A DNA stretch of 64,000 nt from CBDCYN01 sp965224205 (GTDB lineage Bacteria > Planctomycetota > Phycisphaerae > Phycisphaerales > Phycisphaeraceae). Below the pieces are notes generated by a model, which was given only the letters and a program-made list of their open reading frames with translations, made no database searches and was not told where the DNA came from. The stretch is taken from the NCBI GenBank assembly GCA_965224205.1, contig CBDCYN010000002.1, forward strand, positions 62,001 through 126,000, written 5' to 3'. Of the stretch, positions 1 to 8,790 are shown in pieces (position 1 is the first letter of the stretch; the number at the start of each line of letters is the position of its first letter). A program made the position numbers and the translations under genes.

Positions 1-594
1 CTCATCCAAACCATCGGCCGGGTCATGGCGATCGAAGAACAGCCGACCAGCGCGCGTCTGTACATCAGCTACGACCATTGGGACCGCCACCGCGCGACGC
101 TGCATCTCGGCGACTCGGTCAGCGTCAGCGGCGTGTGCCTGACCGTGGTCGAATTAGAGGATCACGCACTGGCCTTTGATGTCGTGCCCGAGACCCTCGC
201 CAAGACCACCCTGGGCCGGCTCAAACCCAACGACCGCGTCAACCTTGAAACCGCCGTGACCCCGACCACGCCGATGGGCGGTCATTTTGTCCAAGGCCAC
301 ATCGACGGGACCGGCATGGTTGCGGCCGTTCACGACCACGGCCCCGACCGTCGCCTCGTGATCCGTCCTCAACAGGATTTGATCCCCGCGATCATCCCCA
401 AAGGCTCGGTCGCGGTCGACGGCGTGAGCCTCACCGTCGCAGCCGTAAACGAATCCCAGTTCGACGTGGCCCTGATCCCCACAACCCTAGAAAAAACCAC
501 CCTCGCCGACCTAGCGACCGACCAGACCGTGAACCTTGAGACCGACATCATCTCCAAGACCGTCATCCACTACCTACGCACCGCACACCCCTAA
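1..594 (+). CDS. ribE: Riboflavin synthase alpha chain, 5' end cut by window edge
   Basis: Converts two molecules of 6,7-dimethyl-8-ribityllumazine into riboflavin plus the pyrimidinedione, the last step of riboflavin synthesis in the cytoplasm. The frame is open from base 1 and reads LIQTIGRVMAIEE, the usual start of the family after MFTG, so only about four codons are missing; the internal ATG at base 25 is not the real start. The two homologous lumazine-binding halves are visible. The first has SVSGVCLTVV and the signature GGHFVQGHIDGTG. The second has AVDGVSLTVAAV and ends with VNLETDIISKTV. The 197 visible codons match the normal length of about 200. No other rib gene is in view. Family assignment is firm. 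Confidence 0.95.
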   Translation, partial: LIQTIGRVMAIEEQPTSARLYISYDHWDRHRATLHLGDSVSVSGVCLTVVELEDHALAFDVVPETLAKTTLGRLKPNDRVNLETAVTPTTPMGGHFVQGHIDGTGMVAAVHDHGPDRRLVIRPQQDLIPAIIPKGSVAVDGVSLTVAAVNESQFDVALIPTTLEKTTLADLATDQTVNLETDIISKTVIHYLRTAHP

Positions 595-600
595 TACTGT

Positions 601-737
601 GTCACGATTTAAATTTCGGGCAGGGTGACTTAGCGAGCCACGCCCGTGAGGAAGCGGGTTCCGTAGCAAGATCGTAGAAACCCACTCCCTCACGGTCGCG
701 GCTCGCTAGGTGGCTTGCCCGAAAACTTGAGCGTGAC
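601..737. repeat. Palindromic dispersed repeat, copy 1 (long inverted repeat)
   Basis: Imperfect inverted repeat with arms of about 60 bases (about 601-663 and 676-737) around a short loop. It starts with GTCACG and ends with the complementary CGTGAC. The inner part holds the core GCGAGCCACGCCCGTGAGG, complementary to CCTCACGGTCGCGGCTCGC. The same core occurs at five other places in this window. It lies between ribE and recG and could act as a transcription terminator or a mobile palindrome (REP/MITE-like); the function is inference. Confidence 0.75.
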
Positions 738-768
738 AGTGTACTGGATAACGCACTAAAATCACCAT

Positions 769-3153
769 ATGACCGCCCCATCGACCACGACCGCGACGAC
801 CACCCACCCGCAGGCGATCCAACCCGCCACACCGGTTGCGGAGTTATCCTCGGTCACCGCCCGCCAAGCCGGCTCGTTGGCCCGGATGAAGATCCACACC
901 GTCGGCGACCTGCTGCGGCACCTGCCCAGTCGGTACGAACGTCAATGGGCCGAAGGCACGATCGCCGACCTGCCCATGGGGGCGTTGAGCTCGACTCGGG
1001 GCACGATCATCGCCACGCGTTGGGTGTCAGGCCGATCCCGTGCCCAAAAAAGGGGCGGCGGTTACCGGGGTAGATTCGAAGCCACGCTCGAGGACCACTC
1101 CGCCAAGCTTTACCTCGCCTGGTTCAATAGCTCCTACCTGCGGGATAAGATCCACCCGGGCCAGACGCTTCGCATCCAGGGCAAGACCCAGGCTTATCGC
1201 GATCAGCCGCAGATGGTCAACCCCACGTGGGAGATCCTCGACGACCCCGACCAAACCCCCACCGCCCAAGACCGGCTCAAACCGGTCTACCCCGCTACGC
1301 AATCGCTGCCGACCGCTCAGATCGAAGCCATCATCACCGACACGCTGCCCCACGTCCTGCCCCACGTGACCGACCCGTTGCCGGGCCAGCTACTCCAAGC
1401 CCACGCCATGCCCAGCCTGCCCGATGCGTTCCGCATGGCCCATCAACCCGCCGACCCCAGCGAGCATAAGGCCGCCCGGCGACGCCTGGCGTTCAACGAG
1501 CTGCTTCTTCTGCAACTGGGCATGGCGATCAAGCGGCACTACAGCCACACCCAGCTCACCGCCCGCCCCCTGCGATGGTCGCCAGCCGTCGACGGGCACA
1601 TCCGTGAACGGTTCCCCTTCCAGCTCACCGACGCCCAAGAGAAGGTCGTGCGTGAGATCGCCGATGACCTCCAGAACACCCAGCCGATGAACCGGCTGCT
1701 CCAGGGCGACGTGGGCTGCGGCAAGACCGTAGTGGCGCTGTACGCCCTGCTCCTAGCCGCTGCTAACCGCAAGCAGGGGGCGCTCATGGCCCCCACCGAG
1801 CTGTTAGCCGAGCAACACTACCTGTCGATCAGCGACATGCTCAAGGGCTCAAGCCTGCGGATCGAGCTACTAACCGCCGGTTACTCGACCGCCGGCAGTT
1901 CACAACGCCAATTGCAGCTTCACCGGATCGCCTCGGGCAAAGCGGATATCGTCATCGGCACCCAGGCATTGCTGTCGCGGTCGGTGCGGTTCAAGGACCT
2001 GGCCGTGATCGTGATCGATGAGCAGCACCGCTTCGGCGTCGAGCAGCGGGCAGCGCTGCGAGCCGGCCCCACGGCCGATGCCGACGATGATGACGACCCT
2101 CAACAACCGTCGTTACTACCACCGCCCCCGGCTGCTTCGGATCCCGATGAGACGACCGATCCATCCGACGCGGGCTCCGCCATCAGTAGGTTGCGAGAAA
2201 GGATCTCCTCGTTAGAGTCCGCCGATCCTGCCGCGGACCCGGATCAAGGCCCCGACACAAGCGGTGCTAACCACGCCACCGCCCCCACCCGCTGCCCCCA
2301 CTGCCTGGTCATGACCGCCACCCCGATCCCCCGGACCCTGAGCCTGACCATCTTCGGCGATCTCGACGTGTCCACGATCGACCACGCCCCGCCGGGCCGG
2401 TCCCCGATCAAGACCCGCGTGGTGACCCCCCAACAATCACACGACGTGTATACGTATATCGCCAAGCGCGTCAGCGAAGGCGAACAGGCTTACGTGGTCG
2501 TGCCCACGATCGATGAATCCGGCGATGAAAACGCCGACCCCCTCAAGAGCGTCCGTGCCCACAAGCAGATGCTCGAAACGGAATACTTTCCTGATCAACC
2601 GGTCGCCGCTGTCCACGGCCGTCTCAAGCACACCGCCCGCGAATCGATCATGACCCGCTTCCGGAAAGGGGAGATCCGGGTCCTCGTCGCGACCACGGTG
2701 ATCGAGGTCGGGGTCGACGTGCCCAACGCCACCCTCATGGTCGTCGAGCACGCCGACCGGTTCGGCCTCGCCCAGCTCCACCAGCTGCGTGGCCGGATCG
2801 GCCGCGGCACCCATGAACGGGCCAGCCTGTGTGTGTTCATCGCAGACCCTACCAACGACCAATCGGTTTCACGGATGAACGCGATCGCTTCGACCACCGA
2901 TGGGTTCAAGATCGCTGAAAGCGACCTGCTGATCCGAGGCATGGGCGACTTTTTCGGCACCCGTCAGCATGGTCTACCACCGCTGCGGGTCGCGAACCTG
3001 CCCCAAGACATGGCCCTGCTCCAACTCGCCCGCCGTGACGCTCAGAAGATCGTCGACACCGACCCGGGGCTAGCCGATCCCGATCACGCGCTGCTGCGCA
3101 AGCTGCTGATCCAGCAGTTCGGCGACGCGCTAGGATTGATCGACGTGGGGTAG
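769..3153 (+). CDS. recG: ATP-dependent DNA helicase RecG
   Basis: Branch-migration helicase that remodels stalled replication forks and Holliday junctions. The N-terminal wedge/OB domain fills about residues 30-260. Helicase motifs follow in order: Walker A GDVGCGKT (near residue 313), motif II DEQHRFGVEQR (about 416), motif III TATPIPRTL (about 515), then motifs V-VI with TTVIEVGVDVPNA and QLRGRIGRG (about 674). DEQH followed by RFG is specific to RecG/Mfd-type helicases, and the wedge domain favours RecG. At 794 residues it is longer than the usual 690-ish, mainly because of an Asp/Pro/Ala-rich insert of about 65-80 residues (about 432-512) between motifs II and III. Start ATG 769 follows the palindromic repeat with no clear Shine-Dalgarno. 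It is flanked by ribE and a membrane protein, with no sign of an operon. Confidence 0.95.
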   Translation: MTAPSTTTATTTHPQAIQPATPVAELSSVTARQAGSLARMKIHTVGDLLRHLPSRYERQWAEGTIADLPMGALSSTRGTIIATRWVSGRSRAQKRGGGYRGRFEATLEDHSAKLYLAWFNSSYLRDKIHPGQTLRIQGKTQAYRDQPQMVNPTWEILDDPDQTPTAQDRLKPVYPATQSLPTAQIEAIITDTLPHVLPHVTDPLPGQLLQAHAMPSLPDAFRMAHQPADPSEHKAARRRLAFNELLLLQLGMAIKRHYSHTQLTARPLRWSPAVDGHIRERFPFQLTDAQEKVVREIADDLQNTQPMNRLLQGDVGCGKTVVALYALLLAAANRKQGALMAPTELLAEQHYLSISDMLKGSSLRIELLTAGYSTAGSSQRQLQLHRIASGKADIVIGTQALLSRSVRFKDLAVIVIDEQHRFGVEQRAALRAGPTADADDDDDPQQPSLLPPPPAASDPDETTDPSDAGSAISRLRERISSLESADPAADPDQGPDTSGANHATAPTRCPHCLVMTATPIPRTLSLTIFGDLDVSTIDHAPPGRSPIKTRVVTPQQSHDVYTYIAKRVSEGEQAYVVVPTIDESGDENADPLKSVRAHKQMLETEYFPDQPVAAVHGRLKHTARESIMTRFRKGEIRVLVATTVIEVGVDVPNATLMVVEHADRFGLAQLHQLRGRIGRGTHERASLCVFIADPTNDQSVSRMNAIASTTDGFKIAESDLLIRGMGDFFGTRQHGLPPLRVANLPQDMALLQLARRDAQKIVDTDPGLADPDHALLRKLLIQQFGDALGLIDVG

Positions 3154-3193
3154 GTTCCGTCTTTAGAGTGTGTTTGGAAACCCGATCGAATCA

Positions 3194-3260
3194 CGAGCCG
3201 CGACCGTGAGGCAGTGGATTGAACGCCAAGAGGAACCCGCTTGCTGACGCGCGGGGCTCG
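3194..3260. repeat. Palindromic dispersed repeat, copy 2
   Basis: Left arm CGAGCCGCGACCGTGAGGCA begins at 3194. The right arm, ending ACGCGCGGGGCTCG at 3260, is its imperfect complement. The right arm with its left flank (about 3225-3258) is nearly identical over some 30 bases to the right arm of the copy at 11814-11928, which shows shared ancestry and not just a common hairpin. It sits 40 bases after the recG stop and may end recG transcription. Confidence 0.75.
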
Positions 3261-3398
3261 CTTCGCAGACGCTACGGATGATCGAAAGATGTTCTAAAAT
3301 CCCGATCCTGATACACCATCGAGCTGCGGGGCAGGCCCACCCGCAGCGAAGAGCTTCCTTTGCTCATGACCTGACCCCGCTTTACGATCTGACGCTCT

Positions 3399-6299
3399 AT
3401 GCTCGCACGCCTCCGTTTCCGATTGCTCGATGTCTGGGCCACGGCTGTGTGCCGCTACCCGTGGTGGGTGCTGACGGTGACGGCGTTGGTGACCGTGGCC
3501 AGCATCGGCGTGACGATCACCCGTCTCGAGTTCCAGTCCGACCGCAACGCTTTGTTATCCCCGCACCTCGACTGGAACCAGCGGTTCGAACAATGGCGGG
3601 CTAGCTTCCCCGGCAACGAGGACTTTTACATCGTCATCGACTCCACCCCCGCCCCCGGAAGTCCCGCCCCTGGCAACCCCGATCCCGGATCCCTCGGGGG
3701 TCATCATCCCGCTGCTGCCCGTGCCCTGATCGATGAACTCGGCCCGATGTTAGCCGCTAGCGAGCACGTCGAGTCGGCGGTCTGGAGCTTCGATCAAGGC
3801 GGGTTTAGCCCCAAGGCGCTGCGGCTAGCCACGATGGACGAATTCCAAGCCCAGCTGGATCGGATCGCCCGGGCCAAACCCCTGCTGGCGAGCCCCACCC
3901 CCCGTGATTTTTTTGCTGCTCTGATCCGCGCGTTCCGCAACACCGACCCCGAGATAACCGAAGGCGAAGCGGTCGCTTCGATCGATGAGCTATCCGCGTT
4001 GATCGACGCGTTTACCCGGGTGTTGTCGACCCCGCCAGATCAACGTCCGACCCTCGAGGCTATGATCGAATCCCCTGCGAGCAACGGTGAAACAAGCGGT
4101 GGCAACGCAACCGCCAAGCCCACGCCCCGACCCGATCCTCATCCATCAGCAAACCCGGTTTCCCCAAGCAAGATCTACCTCACCAGCGGCAACGATCGGC
4201 TGTACTTCATCCGTGTCACGCCACGGAAAGCCGACGGGGCGCTCAACGCGTTTGAACCGGCGATCCAAGCGATCCGGGGCCTGATCGACCAAGCCCGCAG
4301 CCGCCACCCACGGGTCGAGGTGGGGCTGACCGGGATCGATGTGGTCGAGACCGACGAGACCGAAGCGGCCACGCGTGACAGCACCGTCGCCTCGGTCATC
4401 GCGGTGGTGCTGATCACGGGCTTATTGATTACCGCGTTCCATAGCTGGGTCAACCCGCTGCTGGCGATGGTGGCGTTATTAAGCGGGGTGGCGTGGTCGT
4501 TCGGGTTGGTGTCGGTGACGATCGGGCACCTGCAGGTGATCAGCGTTGTGTTCACGGTGATCCTGCTGGGGCTGGGCATCGCGTACGGGATCCACTTGCT
4601 TTCTAGGATCGAGCTGGTGCGACACCGGTACGGGGATGACCGAGCGGGGTTTCATCGAGCGGTGCGCAACGCGTTTCATAGCGTGGGCCCGGGGGTGGTG
4701 ACCGGGGCGGTGACCACCGCTGCGGCGTTTGTGATGACGGTATTCACGGATTTCATCGGGGTCGCGGAGATGGGGATTATCGCGGCGATGGGGATCTTCC
4801 TGTGTCTAGCGGCGATGCTGAGTGTCTACCCCGCTCTGCTGTGCGTGTGGGCGTGGCGGCAGAGGTGCTACGAACCCATGAAGCAGCGGCGAGTACACTT
4901 TTTCGAGGACCGCTGGGTCGCCCCTTTTTGGCAGCACCCCAAAGCCACACTAGCGGTCGCGGCGCTGGTCACGGTGGCGTCGGTAGCGGTGATCAGCAGG
5001 ATGCGATTCGACTATGACCTGATGAACCTCCAGCCACGCGGGGTCGAGAGCGTCGTGTGGCAGCAGCGGATTGTCGATGACGGGGGCGAATCGATCTGGA
5101 CGGCGCTACGCGTGGTCGACAGCCTCGAAAAAGCCCGGGACCTTAAGCGGGGGCTGTTAGAGCTGCCGACGGTCGCGAAGGTCGCGGGGATCGGGCTGCT
5201 CTACCCCCACGACGACGACCAGAAGGTGCGGATGCTCCGTGAAACCACAGATGACCTGCGACCCTGGCTCGGATCGTTGGACCAACCCCCGCAATACCCC
5301 CCGCAACGGACCCCAGACCTCGAAACTCAACTGCCGTTTCTTAGGGTGATGGTCACGGTCGCGGGTCGCACCGAGGCGGTCACGCCCGCGGTACGGTCAG
5401 CATTAAAGAGCCTAGGCACCGCGATCGACCGATTATTAGGCGTGCTGACCTCGTTGAAGGGCGACGACAAGGACACGCAGTTAACCCAGCTGAGCCATGA
5501 GTACGGACAGTGGCGTCAACACACCCGGGACCGGCTTGTGGAGGTCTTCGACACCTCGCCATTAACCCCCGACGACCTGCCGCACGAGCTGCTACTGCCT
5601 TACATCGCCACGGCCGGGCCGCTGGCTGGGCAGTATGTATTGGAGGTACACCCGAAGCTACCCAGCGATGGGTCGGTGACGACGCCACTAGATCCGAAGT
5701 TCCTGCCGCGGTTTATCGGTGACGTGGGTTCGGTGACGCAGCCGGGCAAGCCGCCGTTTGTGACCGGGGTGGTGGTCCAGATCTACGAATCGGGGTGGCT
5801 GATCAAGACGTCATACATGTACGCCGGTGCGTACGCGTTGGCTGTGGTGTTCGTGCTCGTCTGGCTCGACTTCCGATCGGTGCGTTCGGCTGGGTTGAGC
5901 CTGGTGCCGGTGGCGGTGGGGTTTGCGGCGACGTTCGCGGTGATGTGGCTAGTGGGGATGAGCGTGAATCCGGCGAATATTATCGTGCTGCCGCTGATGT
6001 TCGGGATCGGGGTCGACTCGGGGGTGCACATCCTCCACCGGTACCGGCAGAACCCCAGCCAGCGGCCGCTGGGGCTGGCCAACGGGACCGGCAAGGGGAT
6101 CACGGTTACGAGCCTAACGACGATGATCGGGTTCGGGGCGATGATCCTCGCCCGCCACCGGGGGATCTCTAGCCTAGGGTTCGTGCTGACGGTGGGGATC
6201 GGCCTGACCCTGCTGGCGTGCTGGACGGTCATGCCCGCGTGGTTGCAGCTGCGCGGGGCGGGGCGGTTGCGTCACGAGCAGGGGGGGGTTAGGAGCTGA
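3399..6299 (+). CDS. MMPL/RND-superfamily membrane transporter (HpnN-like)
   Basis: Inner-membrane protein with the duplicated RND layout: one N-terminal helix (about residues 22-40), a large periplasmic loop (about 45-325), five helices (about 327-487), then helix 7 (about 515-534), a second loop (535-800) and five final helices (803-951). No coupled ATPase is present, as expected for a proton-driven family. Without tripartite partners nearby it resembles MMPL/HpnN proteins, which move lipids such as hopanoids; that substrate is inference. The first loop contains a Pro/Ser/Asn-rich stretch (nt about 4080-4170). Length 966 residues. The start ATG 3399 has no good ribosome site, but translation from it places the first helix correctly. 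The stop TGA shares its last base with the bioD start, so bioD is probably translationally coupled. Confidence 0.85.
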   Translation: MLARLRFRLLDVWATAVCRYPWWVLTVTALVTVASIGVTITRLEFQSDRNALLSPHLDWNQRFEQWRASFPGNEDFYIVIDSTPAPGSPAPGNPDPGSLGGHHPAAARALIDELGPMLAASEHVESAVWSFDQGGFSPKALRLATMDEFQAQLDRIARAKPLLASPTPRDFFAALIRAFRNTDPEITEGEAVASIDELSALIDAFTRVLSTPPDQRPTLEAMIESPASNGETSGGNATAKPTPRPDPHPSANPVSPSKIYLTSGNDRLYFIRVTPRKADGALNAFEPAIQAIRGLIDQARSRHPRVEVGLTGIDVVETDETEAATRDSTVASVIAVVLITGLLITAFHSWVNPLLAMVALLSGVAWSFGLVSVTIGHLQVISVVFTVILLGLGIAYGIHLLSRIELVRHRYGDDRAGFHRAVRNAFHSVGPGVVTGAVTTAAAFVMTVFTDFIGVAEMGIIAAMGIFLCLAAMLSVYPALLCVWAWRQRCYEPMKQRRVHFFEDRWVAPFWQHPKATLAVAALVTVASVAVISRMRFDYDLMNLQPRGVESVVWQQRIVDDGGESIWTALRVVDSLEKARDLKRGLLELPTVAKVAGIGLLYPHDDDQKVRMLRETTDDLRPWLGSLDQPPQYPPQRTPDLETQLPFLRVMVTVAGRTEAVTPAVRSALKSLGTAIDRLLGVLTSLKGDDKDTQLTQLSHEYGQWRQHTRDRLVEVFDTSPLTPDDLPHELLLPYIATAGPLAGQYVLEVHPKLPSDGSVTTPLDPKFLPRFIGDVGSVTQPGKPPFVTGVVVQIYESGWLIKTSYMYAGAYALAVVFVLVWLDFRSVRSAGLSLVPVAVGFAATFAVMWLVGMSVNPANIIVLPLMFGIGVDSGVHILHRYRQNPSQRPLGLANGTGKGITVTSLTTMIGFGAMILARHRGISSLGFVLTVGIGLTLLACWTVMPAWLQLRGAGRLRHEQGGVRS

Positions 6300-7069
6300 T
6301 GTTCGGATCGGGTTTGAACCTATCGACGCCGGGGCTGTTCGTGACCGGGACCGACACGGGGGTGGGCAAGACCGTGGTGTCGTGCGCGATCGCCCACGCG
6401 TTGCGAGCGGGGGGTCGACGCGTGGCGGTTTGCAAGCCGATGGCGACCGGGTGCCGCCGTGGCCCTGAGGGCTTGGTGAATGACGATGCATTGGCGTTGG
6501 CTCACTTCGCGGGCTGTGGTCAGCGGCTTGAGGTGATCAATCCGGTGCGGTTCGAGGCCCCGGTCGCGCCGGCGGTGGCGAGGCAGGCCAGCGGCATTGA
6601 GCTGGATTACGCGACGCTAGCGCGGTGCCTGGGGGTGCTCGACGCCAGCGGCGATGCCCTGGTGATCGAAGGGATGGGGGGGCTGTTGGTGCCACTGGAC
6701 GATCGTTACACCGTGCTGGACCTGATCGTCGAGGTGGGGTACCCGGTAGTGGTGGTCACGCGCGCGGGGTTGGGGACGCTTAATCACACGGCGATGACGG
6801 TCCGGTTGCTGCGCCAGGCCCGGTGCGCGGTGGCGGGGCTGGTAATCAACCACGGCGACGCGGACGCGACGAACGACCCATCGGTGGCGACCAACGCGCG
6901 CTGGCTGGAAAAGATGAACGACGCGGCGGTGCTGGCGACGGTGCCGTGTTGCCCACGGAAGGACGTGGCGCCCGAGGCAGGGTGCTTGCCGCGGGCGATC
7001 CTCGATGCGGTTCGCGGCACGGATTGGTGGACGGTCGTCCGCCCGCCGGCGGCCGCGGACAATCGATAA
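6299..7069 (+). CDS. bioD: Dethiobiotin synthetase
   Basis: ATP-dependent carboxylation and ring closure of 7,8-diaminononanoate to dethiobiotin, the penultimate step of biotin synthesis. P-loop GTDTGVGKT at residues 17-25, then CKPMATGC with the conserved lysine (about 45) and EGMGGLLVPL (about 120), where the family usually has EGAGG. Length 256 residues, slightly above the usual 220-240. Start ATG overlaps the TGA of the upstream transporter by one base, and AGGAG at 6291-6295 is the ribosome site. No other bio gene is in the window, so the biotin pathway is not clustered here. Confidence 0.92.
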   Translation: MFGSGLNLSTPGLFVTGTDTGVGKTVVSCAIAHALRAGGRRVAVCKPMATGCRRGPEGLVNDDALALAHFAGCGQRLEVINPVRFEAPVAPAVARQASGIELDYATLARCLGVLDASGDALVIEGMGGLLVPLDDRYTVLDLIVEVGYPVVVVTRAGLGTLNHTAMTVRLLRQARCAVAGLVINHGDADATNDPSVATNARWLEKMNDAAVLATVPCCPRKDVAPEAGCLPRAILDAVRGTDWWTVVRPPAAADNR

Positions 7070-7634
7070 AACCAGGTCGTCCTACAACAGGCAAGAATCG
7101 ACTGTTTCTGAAGGTGGTCGAGTGCTTGGTCACGTTTAGAATTTCGGGTTGACCCCCCGTTCACCCGCAGTAGTGATCTACCCCACACCCACAAACTTTA
7201 TCTAATTTTACCGTTTCACGGCTCTTCGATTCAACTTCTACCGATTTTGCGGGCTGGGTAACGCTTGGATCGCGGCCGAAATAAATATTGACGTCGTATG
7301 TTGGCTGGGTCAGAGGATATATCGTTTGTTTTAGGTGAGTTCGTTACGGGCCAGCGAGGCCAGCCGTCACCGGTCCCCATTAATCGACCAGTGAATCGTG
7401 TTTAACAAGGTTAAGTTACCGAAGCGGCTGGTCGATTCAAACTCTTAGCGAACAGACAAGTGCCGGGTGCCTGACGATGGGGCCCACGCCAGGGGCATCG
7501 GCACATCATGTTTGGGAAGCAGTCGGGCACCGTATGTGCCCCAGAAACACACTCATTTTGGGATTAACGGGTCCATGGGGGACCCGGATAGTAAAGGTTG
7601 GTTTGGTTCCTATTTATTTTTGAGGAGAGTTAGC
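7070..7634. other. Intergenic region between bioD and first pseudopilin
   Basis: 565 bases without a convincing gene; moderately AT-rich in the middle (7190-7330). It holds a 10-bp inverted repeat AATCGACCAG (7382-7391) and CTGGTCGATT (7428-7437) with a 36-base spacer, and a short hairpin at 7568-7586. The pseudopilin promoter must lie here, but no clear -35/-10 or -24/-12 pair could be picked. Confidence 0.5.
7568..7586 (+). promoter_or_regulatory. Hairpin in pseudopilin leader
   Basis: Seven-base stem CGGGTCC / GGACCCG with loop ATGGG, about 36 bases upstream of the GAGGAG ribosome site of the pseudopilin gene. It could be a leader structure. No known riboswitch is recognised. Confidence 0.25.
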
Positions 7635-8138
7635 ATGTCACGCAGACGGAAACAACAAGGGTTTACATTGGTCGAGATCTTGATCGTGGTCGTGATCTTA
7701 GGCATCCTGGCCGCGATCGTCATCCCTCAGTTCACCAGCGCCAGCGAATCGGCCCGGGCCAGCAGCTTGATCACGCAGCTGCAATCGATCCGCAGCCAGC
7801 TGGAGTTGGCTCAGATCCAGCACACGGGTAGCTACCCCGATCTGTCCACCGACTGGAACCAGATGACCAACGCTACCGATCCTGTCGCGGGTTACACGAT
7901 CCCGACCACGCCAGACGGGGACGAAGTAGGTCCGTACCTCCAGCAGCCCCCGAATAACCCATTCCAGGCTTCCACCGTGGTGACCACGTTCACAGCGGGC
8001 ACCAACCTCACCCCCGCCGACGGCACGGCTGGCTGGGCTTACGACCAGACATCCGGTGCGTTCTACGCGGTCATGGACGCCACCAAGGCAGGCGAAGTCG
8101 GCCTGGACACCCGTCGCGACACAGACGTGATTTATTGA
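7635..8138 (+). CDS. Type II secretion-like pseudopilin (GspG-type)
   Basis: Small secreted subunit of a pilus-like fibre. The start is ATG 7635, preceded by GAGGAGAG at 7622-7629; this gives a short basic leader MSRRRKQQG and then FTLVEILIVVVILGILAAI, the textbook prepilin cleavage site (G/F), Glu at mature position 5 and hydrophobic helix. An upstream in-frame start at 7467 would bury the leader behind 56 extra residues and is rejected. The 167-residue product has a GspG-like C-terminal part (GPYLQQPPNNPF and GWAYDQTSGAFYAV). No prepilin peptidase, GspE ATPase or secretin is nearby, so the machine must be encoded elsewhere. A strong terminator follows 20 bases after the stop. Confidence 0.88.
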   Translation: MSRRRKQQGFTLVEILIVVVILGILAAIVIPQFTSASESARASSLITQLQSIRSQLELAQIQHTGSYPDLSTDWNQMTNATDPVAGYTIPTTPDGDEVGPYLQQPPNNPFQASTVVTTFTAGTNLTPADGTAGWAYDQTSGAFYAVMDATKAGEVGLDTRRDTDVIY

Positions 8139-8157
8139 TCACTTAACCGACGCTACA

Positions 8158-8192
8158 GTCACCCCGGCTTGACGGCCGGGGTGACTTTTTTT
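8158..8192 (+). terminator. Rho-independent terminator after first pseudopilin
   Basis: Perfect 11-base stem GTCACCCCGGC / GCCGGGGTGAC with a short loop, followed by seven T. It lies 20 bases downstream of the stop codon at 8138 and only a few bases before the possible start of the next pseudopilin. Confidence 0.93.
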
Positions 8193-8196
8193 GAGT

Positions 8197-8790
8197 ATGG
8201 ACACAATGGCGATCAGGGCAATATCCTCACGGGCCCTCCGGGGCGACCCCCACGATCGCGGGGTCCGATCGTTCCACGGCGGCGTACACCGACCGACGGG
8301 CTTCGCCCTCGTCGAGATCGTGGTCGCGCTCTTGCTCGTGGCCATCCTCGCGGTGCTGGTGCTTCCCCGGTTGGTCGAGGCCACGGATACCCGCCAGCAA
8401 ACCCAGCTTCGCAACCAGATCCAGATCCTGCGCACCGCGATTAGCTCCTACCGGTCTGAACACAACAACCTGCCCCCGGGTTTCCCCGAGGGCGATCCCA
8501 CCGCGACGCCTACTTATGAAACCCTTGTCGCCCAGCTCACGCAGTACTCCGATGCGCAAGGTCGAACCTCTACCCAGCCCGACGAGCAATTCCAGTTCGG
8601 ACCGTACCTCGACAAGCTGCCCAACAACCCGATCAACAACCACGCGATGATCAGGCTCATCTCAACCAACGAGCCGTTCCCCAACGGACCGGTCGGCACC
8701 GAGGGTTGGCTCTACCAGCCGGCGACCGGGGCGATCGCTGCCAATGTCACCGGGGTCGATCCCAACGGCGTCGATTACTTTCAGTATTAA
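8197..8790 (+). CDS. Second type II secretion-like pseudopilin
   Basis: A prepilin-like protein with leader ending RPTG and then FALVEIVVALLLVAILAVLV: cleavage G/F, Glu5 and a hydrophobic helix. The C-terminal half repeats the pattern of its neighbour (GPYLDKLPNNPI, then GWLYQPATGAIAANV), so the two are paralogues. The start is uncertain: ATG 8197 or 8206 both follow the terminator directly without a clear ribosome site and give an unusually long leader of about 35 residues. Expression may depend on read-through of the terminator. Product about 197 residues. Confidence 0.8.
   Translation: MDTMAIRAISSRALRGDPHDRGVRSFHGGVHRPTGFALVEIVVALLLVAILAVLVLPRLVEATDTRQQTQLRNQIQILRTAISSYRSEHNNLPPGFPEGDPTATPTYETLVAQLTQYSDAQGRTSTQPDEQFQFGPYLDKLPNNPINNHAMIRLISTNEPFPNGPVGTEGWLYQPATGAIAANVTGVDPNGVDYFQY

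Noticed and set aside
7382..7437. 10-bp inverted repeat as operator for the pseudopilin gene
   Set aside because: It lies about 200 bases from the start, is unsupported by a promoter and could be chance; mentioned only in the intergenic entry.
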